From JADJPG01 sp964491875 (GTDB lineage Bacteria > Verrucomicrobiota > Verrucomicrobiia > Limisphaerales > JADJPG01): a DNA stretch of 64,000 nucleotides. The translations under genes and the position numbers were made by a program. The notes beneath the pieces were generated by a model, which made no database searches, was not told where the DNA came from, and saw only the letters and a program-made list of their open reading frames with translations. Shown piece by piece: positions 35,703 to 44,237 of this stretch. The DNA lies in assembly GCA_964491875.1 (NCBI GenBank), contig CAZBIC010000027.1:1-64000 (forward strand), in the 5' to 3' direction. Position 1 is the stretch's first letter. Every line of letters starts with the position of its first letter.

Positions 35703-38700
35703 TTAGCGGCGGCTTTCTTTCAGCACCGAATCCCTCCAGCGCCGGACGCTGAAGGTATCGAAAGGCTCGCTGTCGAAAATGATCTGCTTCACGGTCTTGC
35801 CGCTTGAGCTTTCGTGCTTCAGATAGGCGCTCACGTCCATCCAGCGGATCTCACCATCTGAAGTGCGGATGACGAGCATCACCGGGTAAGCCTGTTCCTG
35901 CCAGTATTCAGCCCAACGAGGCTTCTTGATTTGAAAAACTTCCGCTCCGTCAGCCTTTCGCGTGGTCAGGTATGAATCGCCGGACTTGAGTTGCAAGTAG
36001 AGGCGTTTGCCGGTGGCCTGACCATCGTCATTCTTGAATTCGATCTCTCCATCAATGCCATGGTCGCTATTCGTGTAGCCACGATAGATCTGCCCGGCTT
36101 CCGCAACAATAAGAGTGGTGTGACCAACAAGCATTAGTTCACGGCTTTCATTGTCGATCTCCAATTGAGCTTCAGCTTCCAACTTGCGCGCTTCAACAAT
36201 AGTGGCAGGTGAGTGAAATTTTTCCTCCAAAAGATCCCTTAATTGAATCGGTTTACCGCAATCAGGGCAAAAGACTTTGCCCTTGCCGTTTGGCGACAGC
36301 GCTTTGTCGATTTTCGATTGATCCGAGAACGGTTGTTCAAACGAGTCACATTTTCGGTTTTTGCAGGAATACCTTCTCAAGCGAACTACGTTTGTTCCAT
36401 GTGAGATGAGATGGTCATGGATATAGCGAAGGAAGAGGACTCTAGAGTTATCGTCGACGTTCGGCTCGAAGTAGACCTCCAGCTTGGAGCGGCCTTCTCC
36501 TTCCTTTTGCATGGTGAATCCCAAATTTGCGCCACTCTGCGTCTTAAAATCTGCCGCTGATCTCCACAAGGCCGCGCTCTCAAACGCCACGGTGTGATGC
36601 AGCCGTACTACCAGCGTGGTGTAAATGTCATCAGCCGGACCATCAAAACGATAGGTCACCAGCACACTGGGGTGGCTCGGTTGTTCCTTTCGTTCGCGGC
36701 GGAAGTAACTCGGAAAGGTGAGGATGGCCGTGCCGTCGCATGGCTGGCGCAAGCACCATGCTCTGCTGATGAATTGTTCCAATAGCGCGCGCAGCACCAC
36801 CTTTTCATCTTCCTGGCTTTCGAGACGCTTGAAGTCCTGGTAATCCAAATTACCGGTCAGCAATTCGTCCTCCCGTATGCAGCCTAACTCCTGCGGATGC
36901 TTCCGAACCTTCCGCACCACGGCAGCGGCGTAGCGGCTGAGCACCTCCGGCTGCAGCAGGATTAAACCGCCAAAGTCGAGCTGCTGGATCATGCCCGGAC
37001 CAGCCAGCAGGCCCACGACCGTCTTTAGTTCCTCCAGGGTGAGGTCCTCATCACCCAGCGTCATCTCCATCCGTTGCTTCAACTCCGCCAGACGGATCAA
37101 GACCATCCCGCTGTCGCGCAGCTTCAAGATTTCCTGCTTGATGCGACGATAAAGCGCAGGCGAAGAGGTGACGGTTATATGATCCCAATCGATTGCCTTT
37201 TCAATGGCATCGCGGAGCGCGTCGCAACCTTCTCCAGTTTTCGCGCTCGTCAGATGCAACGGAGCGAGAAATCCGCGTTCCTTCAGGAATGTATCCATGC
37301 TAGCGGCACTGACAGTAAGACCTCCACGGTCCACGCGCCCCGCTACAAGCAGCTTGGCCAGTGATCTGCCTGCCGCATTCTGAATGTCTCGATCCCAGCG
37401 GCCCAGCCCTTCAAACAGGTCTTCCTTTTGCGGATCAAACACCACCACGGCGACCGCCGCGTTTTCCATGTGAAGTTGGTGCACCAGTCGATAATCCAAT
37501 TGTCCCGCGAAATCCCAGAGCCAGATCTCGCGTTCAACTCCAGATTTCTTCTGGTCGTGCTTTAATGGCCAATGGGTGGCCCAGGCACCGTCGGTGGAGG
37601 GTAGAGGTCTGCCGTCCTCCACCTGAATCCCATGAGCGAGATAATTGGAAAGCCCAGTCTTGCCTGCGCTGGTCTCTCCTACGAGCAGAACCTTGGCATT
37701 GGTGTATTCGATTTGAACCCATTTCCTTAATACTGAATGAATGAGAGAATCATAATTATGGGTTACTATCGCTGGGCTATGTGTTTTGGGATCAAATGTA
37801 GCCAAATCCCATTCCCGCCAGACTCCGTTCAAGGCAACGGAGGAGGCCCGTTTGCCATCCAGACTCCACGCTACGCTTCGGACACCGTCAGTGTGGCCTT
37901 CCAGCACGCGCAGGCATCTACCGCTATCCACGTCCCACAAGCGTAATGTGTGATCTTCAGCCCCGGAGAGCGCCTGCTTTCCGTCCGGGTTCCACGCCAC
38001 GCATAGGACGCGGTTAGTGTGGCCTTCGAGCACGCGCAGGCATCTACCACTGTCCACCTCCCACAAGCGTACCGTGTAGTCCAATGCTCCGGAGAGCACC
38101 CGCTTTCCGTCCGGGTTCCATGCCCCGCATAGGACGCGGTCAGTGTGGCCTTCGAGCACGCGCAGGCATTTACCGCTGTCCACCTCCCACAAGCGTAATG
38201 TGTGATCATAGTTCGCGGACAGCGCTCGCCTTCCGTCCGGGCTCCACGCCACGCACCTGACATTGCCAGTATGGCCGTCGAACGTGCGCAGGCATCTACC
38301 GCTATCTACCTCCCACAAGCGCACCGTGTAGTCATTAGCTCCCGAAAGCGCCTGCTTTCCATCCGGACTCCACGCCACACTCCTGACGCTGGCGGTGGGC
38401 CCTTTGAACACACGTAGACACTTGCCGGTGATCACTTCCCATAAGCGCAGTGTGTGGTCATAGGCTCCAGAGAGCACATGCTTACCGTCTGGACTCCACG
38501 CTACACTTAAGACGCCGTTAGTGTGGCCTTCGAGCACGCGCAGGCATCTGCCGCTGTCCACCTCCCACAAACGCATCGTGCGGTCATTAGCTCCGGAGAG
38601 CGCTAATTTCCCGTCCGGACTCCATGCCATGCTTAAGAGGCTATTTGTGTGACCCTCGAGCACGCGCAGGCATCTGCCACTATCCACCTTCCACAAGCGT

Positions 38701-39893
38701 ACCGTGTGGTCATCAGATCCAGATATCAGCCGCTTACCGTCTGGACTCCACGCAACGCTTAGGATGATGCCGGTGTGGCCACCAAACATGCGCAAGCATC
38801 GGCCGCTGGTCACGTCCCATAAGCGCACCGTGTGGTCAAAGGCCCCGGAGAGCGCTTGCTTTCCATCTGGACTCCACGCCACGCTTAGGATGCTGCCGGT
38901 GTGGCCATCAAGCATGCGCAGGCATCGGCCGCTGGTCACCTCCCACACATGCACCTCGCAGCTATAGGCTCCAGTGAGCGCTAGCTTACCGTCCGGACTC
39001 CACGCTACGCTGAAGACGCTGCCGGTGTGTCCTTCGAGGATGCGCAGGCATCTACCGCTATCCACCTCCCACAAGCGTAATGTATAGTCATCAGCCCCGG
39101 AGAGCGCCTGCTTTCCGTCCGGACTCCACACCACGCTTAGGATGCTGCCGGTGTGGCCCTTGAACACGCGCAGACATCGGCCGCTGGTTACCTCCCACAA
39201 GCGCACCGTGTGGTCTTTAGCTCCGGAGAGCGCCTGCTTTCCGTCCGGGCTCCACGCCACACTTAAGACGCTGCTGGTGTGGCCTTCAAACACGCGTAGG
39301 CATCGGCTGCCGGTTACCTCCCATAAGCGCACCGTATGGTCATTGGCTCCGGAGAGCGCCTGCTTTCCGTCCGGACTCCACGCCACGCTCGTGACACTGT
39401 CGGTGTGCCCGAGGGATCGAATGTTGATCTCCAATCGTTCTCGCGCGGCTTGCTGTTCAGGTGAAGTTTTTGTTTTGGCGGGTTTGGAAAGCTGGCAGGC
39501 GCTTAGGAGTTTCCCATATTCTTGATCCCGCGCTCGTGGACGCCAGTCGACGTAAAGGAACTGATCCAGAGAGCCTTTGATCCGGGTATTGTCTAGCCGT
39601 AATGGAATAAACCGTCGTTCCTTGTTCAGCGGGTCGCGAAACCGGAAGGTGTCCGCCTCTAGTTTCGCCCAATCCGAACCGAATGCATTGACCGACATGC
39701 AGAGCATGAGGATTCGGGAGCGTTCCAACCCTTCCTCAATCTTTGCCGGAATGCTATCGCCGGGTTTGATTTGTTCTTCATCCAGCCATACGCACACACC
39801 ATCTTTCTTCAAACGATCGGCGAGCTCGCGTACCACAGGCTTGTCCTTTGAGCTGTGGCTGAGAAAGACATCAAATGAGAATACCCCGCTCAT
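35703..39893 (-). CDS. TIR-WD40-ROC-COR-zinc ribbon-DUF4365 protein, candidate NLR-like immune/suicide effector
   Basis: This is a single 1396-residue frame with no signal peptide. Residues 1-140 are a TIR domain (DVFLSHSSKDKPVVRELADR, VCVWLDEEQIKPGDSIPAKI), with E79 of SDWAKLEAD in the place of the catalytic Glu of TIR NADases. Residues 164-707 are 13 WD40 repeats of 42 residues. ROC is about 727-905: Walker A VGETSAGKT (K745), WDFAGQ (D794), a G4-like AGRVD in place of NKxD, and TSAKTGEG. COR is about 910-1170. A zinc ribbon (RYSCKNRKC, VFCPDCGK) and then DUF4365 (1250-1396) end the protein; HGIDGEIEFK and LYLQLKSGD give the D1281 and QLK1303 pattern of PD-(D/E)xK folds. The architecture reads as a sensor, a GTPase switch and two effectors. 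A phage-defence role is inference. Confidence 0.85.
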   Translation of the reverse strand: MSGVFSFDVFLSHSSKDKPVVRELADRLKKDGVCVWLDEEQIKPGDSIPAKIEEGLERSRILMLCMSVNAFGSDWAKLEADTFRFRDPLNKERRFIPLRLDNTRIKGSLDQFLYVDWRPRARDQEYGKLLSACQLSKPAKTKTSPEQQAARERLEINIRSLGHTDSVTSVAWSPDGKQALSGANDHTVRLWEVTGSRCLRVFEGHTSSVLSVAWSPDGKQALSGAKDHTVRLWEVTSGRCLRVFKGHTGSILSVVWSPDGKQALSGADDYTLRLWEVDSGRCLRILEGHTGSVFSVAWSPDGKLALTGAYSCEVHVWEVTSGRCLRMLDGHTGSILSVAWSPDGKQALSGAFDHTVRLWDVTSGRCLRMFGGHTGIILSVAWSPDGKRLISGSDDHTVRLWKVDSGRCLRVLEGHTNSLLSMAWSPDGKLALSGANDRTMRLWEVDSGRCLRVLEGHTNGVLSVAWSPDGKHVLSGAYDHTLRLWEVITGKCLRVFKGPTASVRSVAWSPDGKQALSGANDYTVRLWEVDSGRCLRTFDGHTGNVRCVAWSPDGRRALSANYDHTLRLWEVDSGKCLRVLEGHTDRVLCGAWNPDGKRVLSGALDYTVRLWEVDSGRCLRVLEGHTNRVLCVAWNPDGKQALSGAEDHTLRLWDVDSGRCLRVLEGHTDGVRSVAWSLDGKRASSVALNGVWREWDLATFDPKTHSPAIVTHNYDSLIHSVLRKWVQIEYTNAKVLLVGETSAGKTGLSNYLAHGIQVEDGRPLPSTDGAWATHWPLKHDQKKSGVEREIWLWDFAGQLDYRLVHQLHMENAAVAVVVFDPQKEDLFEGLGRWDRDIQNAAGRSLAKLLVAGRVDRGGLTVSAASMDTFLKERGFLAPLHLTSAKTGEGCDALRDAIEKAIDWDHITVTSSPALYRRIKQEILKLRDSGMVLIRLAELKQRMEMTLGDEDLTLEELKTVVGLLAGPGMIQQLDFGGLILLQPEVLSRYAAAVVRKVRKHPQELGCIREDELLTGNLDYQDFKRLESQEDEKVVLRALLEQFISRAWCLRQPCDGTAILTFPSYFRRERKEQPSHPSVLVTYRFDGPADDIYTTLVVRLHHTVAFESAALWRSAADFKTQSGANLGFTMQKEGEGRSKLEVYFEPNVDDNSRVLFLRYIHDHLISHGTNVVRLRRYSCKNRKCDSFEQPFSDQSKIDKALSPNGKGKVFCPDCGKPIQLRDLLEEKFHSPATIVEARKLEAEAQLEIDNESRELMLVGHTTLIVAEAGQIYRGYTNSDHGIDGEIEFKNDDGQATGKRLYLQLKSGDSYLTTRKADGAEVFQIKKPRWAEYWQEQAYPVMLVIRTSDGEIRWMDVSAYLKHESSSGKTVKQIIFDSEPFDTFSVRRWRDSVLKESRR
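37893..39404 (-). repeat. Twelve 126-bp WD40-coding repeats inside the TIR-WD40-ROC gene
   Basis: Twelve complete units of exactly 126 bp (42 codons), all close to SVAWSPDGKQALSGA.DHTV plus RLWEVDSGRCLRVLEGH, plus a degenerate thirteenth. Many units are close to identical in DNA as well as in protein. Such arrays can gain or lose units by recombination and may be collapsed in assemblies. Confidence 0.85.
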
Positions 39894-39999
39894 GCTTTGC
39901 GTGGGTTTGTAGCCGGGTGGAACCAGGGTTGCAAGTATGGCGTGAGTGTCATGGGGTTTGGTGGCTAAAGCTCCTGATGGTTTCCGCCGTTACTGGGGC

Positions 40000-40749
40000 A
40001 TGAGTACATCTACATCCAGCATACCGGTTCAACTCAAGTCCGCGCGCGTAGCCATCGCGAATGCGCTCGCCCAGGCGGACATTCTCGCGGCACTCACGCC
40101 GTTCTCTTACAACAACACGAAGCTCACGGCGGGGCTTGCGCTGCTCACGGCGGCGGAGAATGCCGTCACAGCGGCGGCGAACAAGCTCGGTCAGCAAAAG
40201 GCGGCGACGGCGAAGGTGGTGGCGGCGCGCACGGTGTTGCGGGAGTCCTTCCAGTCGCTGGCCAAGGTGGCTCGCGCAGTGTTCGCGCAGGACGAGCAGG
40301 CGATCAGCCTCATGGGGCTGGATGTGCCGATGCCGCGCGCGGAGGCGGATCTCATCGTGGCGGCACGAACGTTGTTTACCGTCACGCCCTACACCTCGGC
40401 GATGATGACGACGCTGGAGGATCATGGTTTTGACAGTGCGTGGTTCACGGCGGCGCGGGCAAAGATCGACGCGCTGGAGGCACTGAACCAGACGCAGGCG
40501 GATGCGAAGGGCGCCTACGAATCGGCCGCGGACGCGCAGAAGTCGGCGCTCGCAGCGTTAGGCGAGTGGCAGTCGTGTTTTGTGAAGATTGCGCGTGTGG
40601 CGTTGAAGGGGAATCGCCAGTGGCTGGAGCGTCTGGGCATCCTGGCGCTGACGTTCCCGACGCGGGCGCAGGTGGCGGGCAAGGCGAAGGCGGCGGCGAC
40701 ACGTGCGGCGAACAAGCTGACACCGTTGCCGAACGCGCAGGCGGCGTGA
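40000..40749 (+). CDS. Hypothetical alanine-rich helical protein
   Basis: ATG at 40000, three bases after a GGGG, gives 249 residues; the open frame extends to a GTG at 39946. The product is 20% or more Ala and is predicted as a long helical bundle (LLTAAENAVTAAANKLGQQK, LALIAALTPFSY-like loops, AEADLIVAARTLFTVTPY). The second half repeats the alternation of basic and alanine-rich segments. No family was recognised. It is divergent from the TIR-WD40-ROC gene with 106 bp between the starts, so they may share a promoter region, but nothing else connects them. A terminator follows. Confidence 0.6.
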   Translation: MSTSTSSIPVQLKSARVAIANALAQADILAALTPFSYNNTKLTAGLALLTAAENAVTAAANKLGQQKAATAKVVAARTVLRESFQSLAKVARAVFAQDEQAISLMGLDVPMPRAEADLIVAARTLFTVTPYTSAMMTTLEDHGFDSAWFTAARAKIDALEALNQTQADAKGAYESAADAQKSALAALGEWQSCFVKIARVALKGNRQWLERLGILALTFPTRAQVAGKAKAAATRAANKLTPLPNAQAA

Positions 40750-40783
40750 CGCAGGGCTGAGAAGATTTTTGGTTCAGGGTTGT

Positions 40784-40823
40784 GAGCGGAGCGGTGTCCG
40801 AAAGGATGCAGCTCCGCTCTTTT
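40784..40823 (+). terminator. Probable rho-independent terminator
   Basis: A 9-bp stem, GAGCGGAGC / GCTCCGCTC, with an 18-base loop, followed by TTTTG. It lies 34 bp after the alanine-rich gene's stop. The long loop makes it weaker than the other terminators in the window. Confidence 0.65.
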
Positions 40824-40835
40824 GATTTTGATGGA

Positions 40836-40904
40836 GGGAGCGCCGAGCTCCGAATCGGCGTGTGGGTGTGCAAGACAGGTTCGCGCTGAATCGGAGTTCG
40901 GCGT
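40836..40904. repeat. Short inverted-repeat element, copy B
   Basis: Left end GGGAGCGCCGAGCTCCGAAT and right end TGAATCGGAGTTCGGCGTT form an imperfect inverted repeat around a 22-base centre. The left end matches copy A (32079) at nearly every base. It lies in the 173-bp space before the convergent nadB gene. Confidence 0.6.
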
Positions 40905-40922
40905 TTCAGCAACGCCGTTGCT

Positions 40923-42524
40923 TCAGGTTGATTTCCTGAGCACGGTGTCTCGTTGCGCCCAGTCGGGGTTGGCGTTCGGGTAGTCGAGATTGTAGTTCAG
41001 GCCACGGCTTTCCGGTCGCGCGAGCGCGGAGGCGACAATGAGCTCGGCCACGGTGGCGATGTTGCGGAGTTCGAGGAGGTCGCTGGTGACGATGAAGTCC
41101 CAGTAGTATTCGTGGATTTCCTCGTTGAGGTTCGCGATGCGTTTCTGGGCGCGCTGGAGGCGTTTGTTCGTGCGGACGATGCCGACGTAGTCCCACATGA
41201 GGCGGCGAATTTCATCCCAGTTGTGCGAGACGACGACGAGTTCGTCCGCGTTGTGCGCCTTGCCGGATTGCCACGGCGGGAGTTCCCCCATGTGCCGGCT
41301 GGGTCGCGTCTCGCCCAATAACGTCGCCGCCCGATGAGCGCAGACGAGGGCTTCGAGCAGGGAATTGCTCGCGAGACGGTTCGCGCCGTGGAGTCCGGTG
41401 CAGGCCACTTCGCCGACGGCATACAAGCCTTGAATCTCGGTTGCACCGTCGACATTGGTCACGACGCCGCCGCATTGGTAGTGCGCGGCGGGCACGACGG
41501 GAATCGGTTCCTTCGTCATGTCGATGCCGAACTGCAGGCAGGTGTTGTAGATGTTCGGGAATCGGTCGATCAGGAAGCGGGCGGGCTTGTGGGTGATGTC
41601 GAGCCAGACGTGTTCCGCGCCGCTCTTTTTCATCTCGCTGTCGATGGCGCGCGCGACGACATCGCGGGGCGCGAGCGATTTGAGCGGATGATACGCGTCC
41701 ATGAATTCCTTCCCCTCGACGGTGCGCAGCACACCACCCTCGCCGCGGACGGCTTCGGTAATGAGGAAGGACTTCGCCTTCGGATGGTAGAGGCAGGTGG
41801 GATGGAACTGGATGAACTCCATGTTCGCCACGGGCGCGCCGGCACGGTAGGCCATCGCCACACCATCGCCCGTCGCGATGTCAGGGTTCGTGGTGTAGAG
41901 ATACACCTTCCCGCAACCGCCGGTGGCGAGCAGCGTGACTGGCGCGGCGAAGGTCTCGACCTGGCCGGCGCGTTTGTCGAGCGCGTAGACGCCGACGCAA
42001 CGATTGGGCGCGACCATGCCGAGCTTCTGCGTGGTGATGAGATCGATGGCGAAGTGGTTCTCGAAAATCTCGATGTTCGGCTGACGCGCGATGGCGGAGA
42101 GCAGGGCGCGTTCGATCTCACGGCCTGTCACGTCTTTCGCGTGGAGGATGCGGCGTTTGGAATGGCCGCCTTCCTTGCCGAGATCGAGCTGGCGACCGCC
42201 GTCCTCGCCGGGGGCGTCGCGTTCCGAGAACTTCATTCCGAGATCGATGAGCTCCGCGATGCAGTCCGGGCCTTCCTCCACAATGGTGCGAACGACCTTT
42301 TCCTTGCAGAGCCCGGCACCGGCATCAAGCGTGTCGCGCACGTGCATCTCGAAGGAATCTTCCTTGCTCGTCACGGCCGCGATGCCGCCTTGCGCGTAGT
42401 TGGTGTTCGATTCCGCGCGATTCTTCTTCGTGATGATGGCGACGCGACCGTGAGCGGCGACTTTGAGGGCGAAGGAAAGTCCAGCGATGCCGCTGCCGAG
42501 AACGAGATAATCAAAATGCTTCAT
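40923..42524 (-). CDS. nadB: L-aspartate oxidase
   Basis: ATG at 42524 gives 533 residues. NadB oxidises L-aspartate to iminosuccinate with FAD, the first step of de novo NAD synthesis. The FAD loop is YLVLGSGIAGLSFALKVA, and NYAQGGIAAVTSKEDSFEMH, KEGGHSKRRILHAKDVTG, ATGGCGKVYLYTTNPDIATG, GEVACTGLHGANRLASNSLL and the C-terminal helical domain are specific to NadB among the succinate dehydrogenase relatives. nadA and nadC are not in the window. panC is next on the same strand, 60 bp upstream, so the two cofactor genes may be co-transcribed. Confidence 0.95.
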   Translation of the reverse strand: MKHFDYLVLGSGIAGLSFALKVAAHGRVAIITKKNRAESNTNYAQGGIAAVTSKEDSFEMHVRDTLDAGAGLCKEKVVRTIVEEGPDCIAELIDLGMKFSERDAPGEDGGRQLDLGKEGGHSKRRILHAKDVTGREIERALLSAIARQPNIEIFENHFAIDLITTQKLGMVAPNRCVGVYALDKRAGQVETFAAPVTLLATGGCGKVYLYTTNPDIATGDGVAMAYRAGAPVANMEFIQFHPTCLYHPKAKSFLITEAVRGEGGVLRTVEGKEFMDAYHPLKSLAPRDVVARAIDSEMKKSGAEHVWLDITHKPARFLIDRFPNIYNTCLQFGIDMTKEPIPVVPAAHYQCGGVVTNVDGATEIQGLYAVGEVACTGLHGANRLASNSLLEALVCAHRAATLLGETRPSRHMGELPPWQSGKAHNADELVVVSHNWDEIRRLMWDYVGIVRTNKRLQRAQKRIANLNEEIHEYYWDFIVTSDLLELRNIATVAELIVASALARPESRGLNYNLDYPNANPDWAQRDTVLRKST

Positions 42525-42584
42525 GAACGGTGGTGACTGCAATCTCCACGGGGCAGGGCAGTCGTGTGAAAGGAATGAGAGCGT

Positions 42585-43451
42585 TTAGAGGCGCGCATTG
42601 TCAATCAACCGCGTGGTGCCGACGAACACCGCGAGCGCGAGGTGAGCACCCCGGGAAACTTTCGTCACCGTTCGCAGGGTCGATGGCTCGAAGAACTCGA
42701 TGTAGTCGACCCGCGCGTCTGGACGTTGCTCGATGAGTCGCTGGAGTTGTTTGCGCAAGGTGGCGGCGGAGAGAGGTTGCTTCGCGGTGCTGACGCGCTG
42801 CTGTGCGGTCTGAATGGCGTCCCACAAGGCGATGGCCTGTGGACGAAGATTGCCGACGAGATATTTGTTCCGGGAACTCATGGCAAGGCCATCGCTCTCG
42901 CGGTGAGTGGGCGCGACGTCGATCGTCAGCGGGAAGTTCAAGTCGTGGACCATGCGCTGAATGATGGCGGCCTGTTGCCAGTCTTTGGCACCGAACACCG
43001 CGACATCCGGCAGGACGATGTTGAAGAGCTTGGCGACGACCGTAGTGACGCCGCGAAAGTGAGTGGGGCGGGACCGACCTTCCATCTCGCGGGACAATTG
43101 CTCTTCGATGACCCAGGTGCTGTAGGAGGCGGTCTCGGTGTGCGGATACATCTCGGCGTCCGTGGGGGCGAAGACGGTGTCAACGCCGGCGGCGCGGCAG
43201 AGTTGCAGGTCGCGGCGGAGGTCGCGCGGATATTTGCTGAGATCTTCCTTCGGTCCGAATTGCGTTGGGTTGACGTAGATGCTGACGGCGACTCGACCGC
43301 GCTTCCCGACCAGCTTCCGGGCGCGGTGAACGAGGCTGATGTGGCCCTCGTGCAGGTAACCCATGGTGGGCACGAAACCAATGCGGCGGCCCTCGCGTTT
43401 CCACTGGAGCGCGAGATTTTGCATGGTGGCGATGGAACTGATTTTTCGCAT
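42585..43451 (-). CDS. panC: Pantothenate synthetase
   Basis: ATG at 43451 gives 288 residues; a TTG two codons upstream is less likely. PanC joins pantoate and beta-alanine using ATP. FVPTMGYLHEGHISLVHRA is the HIGH-like ATP site, IYVNPTQFGPKEDLSKYPRD the pantoate region, FGAKDWQQAAIIQRMVHDLN and the SSRNKYL (KMSKS-like) loop complete the active site. RESDGLAMSSRN is diagnostic. The divergent NUDIX gene starts 142 bp away. Confidence 0.95.
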   Translation of the reverse strand: MRKISSIATMQNLALQWKREGRRIGFVPTMGYLHEGHISLVHRARKLVGKRGRVAVSIYVNPTQFGPKEDLSKYPRDLRRDLQLCRAAGVDTVFAPTDAEMYPHTETASYSTWVIEEQLSREMEGRSRPTHFRGVTTVVAKLFNIVLPDVAVFGAKDWQQAAIIQRMVHDLNFPLTIDVAPTHRESDGLAMSSRNKYLVGNLRPQAIALWDAIQTAQQRVSTAKQPLSAATLRKQLQRLIEQRPDARVDYIEFFEPSTLRTVTKVSRGAHLALAVFVGTTRLIDNARL

Positions 43452-43503
43452 CCGCAAACGGTGGGCGATGGCTTCCGGGCGCTCAAGTCTATTTGATGTC
43501 GCG

Positions 43504-43529
43504 CGCGCCGGCGGACGAACGCCGGCGCG
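43504..43529. other. GC-rich hairpin in the panC-NUDIX divergent space
   Basis: A perfect 9-bp stem, CGCGCCGGC / GCCGGCGCG, with an 8-base loop. It is not followed by T on either strand and lies between divergent genes, so a terminator is unlikely. An operator or structural role is possible but not supported. Confidence 0.4.
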
Positions 43530-43593
43530 ATATCCGGCTTGGCGCAGAGACGGAATTGCGGTTACTTCGGCGCGACGGTTGAATCCGAATCAA

Positions 43594-44112
43594 ATGACAC
43601 CGCAAGAACTCTTCCAGCATTGTCCGCGCTGTGGCGCGAGTCGGTCCACCGGTGCCGCGCAGCAACCGTTTGTGTGTTCAGCGTGCAATTTTCATTACTA
43701 CTTCAATCCATGTCTTGCGGTCGCCGCGATCCTTCTCGGACCGGATGATCGGGCGTTGTTCATTCGTCGGGCGCAGGAGCCGGCGAAGGGCAAGCTCGCG
43801 ATTCCGGGAGGCTTCGTGGACATCGGGGAAACGGCGGAGACGGCGATGCGGCGCGAGATTAAGGAGGAAGTGAATCTGGAAGTCGGCGCGCTGGAGTTCC
43901 TGATCAGCGCGACCAACCAATATGATTATCGTGGCGTGGTGTATCCGGTGCTCGATCTGGCGTTCGTGTGCCGCGCGGTGTCGCTGGAGCCGATCGCCGC
44001 GCTGGATGGCGTGGAAAGCTATTGCTGGCTGCGCCCGTCCGAGGTGGACATCGACGAGATTGCGTTTCCTTCAATTCGCGCTGCGTTGACCGCTTACAAC
44101 GCGCGGCGGTGA
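43594..44112 (+). CDS. NUDIX hydrolase with an N-terminal zinc ribbon
   Basis: ATG at 43594 gives 172 residues. A zinc ribbon (HCPRCGASR, FVCSACNFHY) comes first. The NUDIX box is GFVDIGETAETAMRREIKEE followed by VNLEV, matching GX5EX7REUXEE with Asn where the last Gly usually is. FYYFNPCLAVAAI-like segments and AIPGGFVDIGE resemble the NudC/ADP-ribose group, but the SQPWPFPxS signature of NudC is absent. It hydrolyses a nucleoside-diphosphate derivative of unknown identity. The upstream in-frame extension has no start with a ribosome site. Confidence 0.85.
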   Translation: MTPQELFQHCPRCGASRSTGAAQQPFVCSACNFHYYFNPCLAVAAILLGPDDRALFIRRAQEPAKGKLAIPGGFVDIGETAETAMRREIKEEVNLEVGALEFLISATNQYDYRGVVYPVLDLAFVCRAVSLEPIAALDGVESYCWLRPSEVDIDEIAFPSIRAALTAYNARR

Positions 44113-44237
44113 GCGGGTGGCTGCGCGGCGAACTTCTCATCAGTGCGCACCCGTTAAGAAATGTTTCGAGGTTGCCAAAGCAGTGTGGGCGGCGAAGGCT
44201 GCGACAGGCGTAGGTTTCGCCTGTGCATAAAGCATCT

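Noticed and set aside
37893..39404. Regular repeats as a CRISPR array
   Set aside because: The 126-bp period is a coding WD40 array with no spacer structure.
41334..42536. 400-codon plus-strand frame
   Set aside because: Antisense shadow of nadB.
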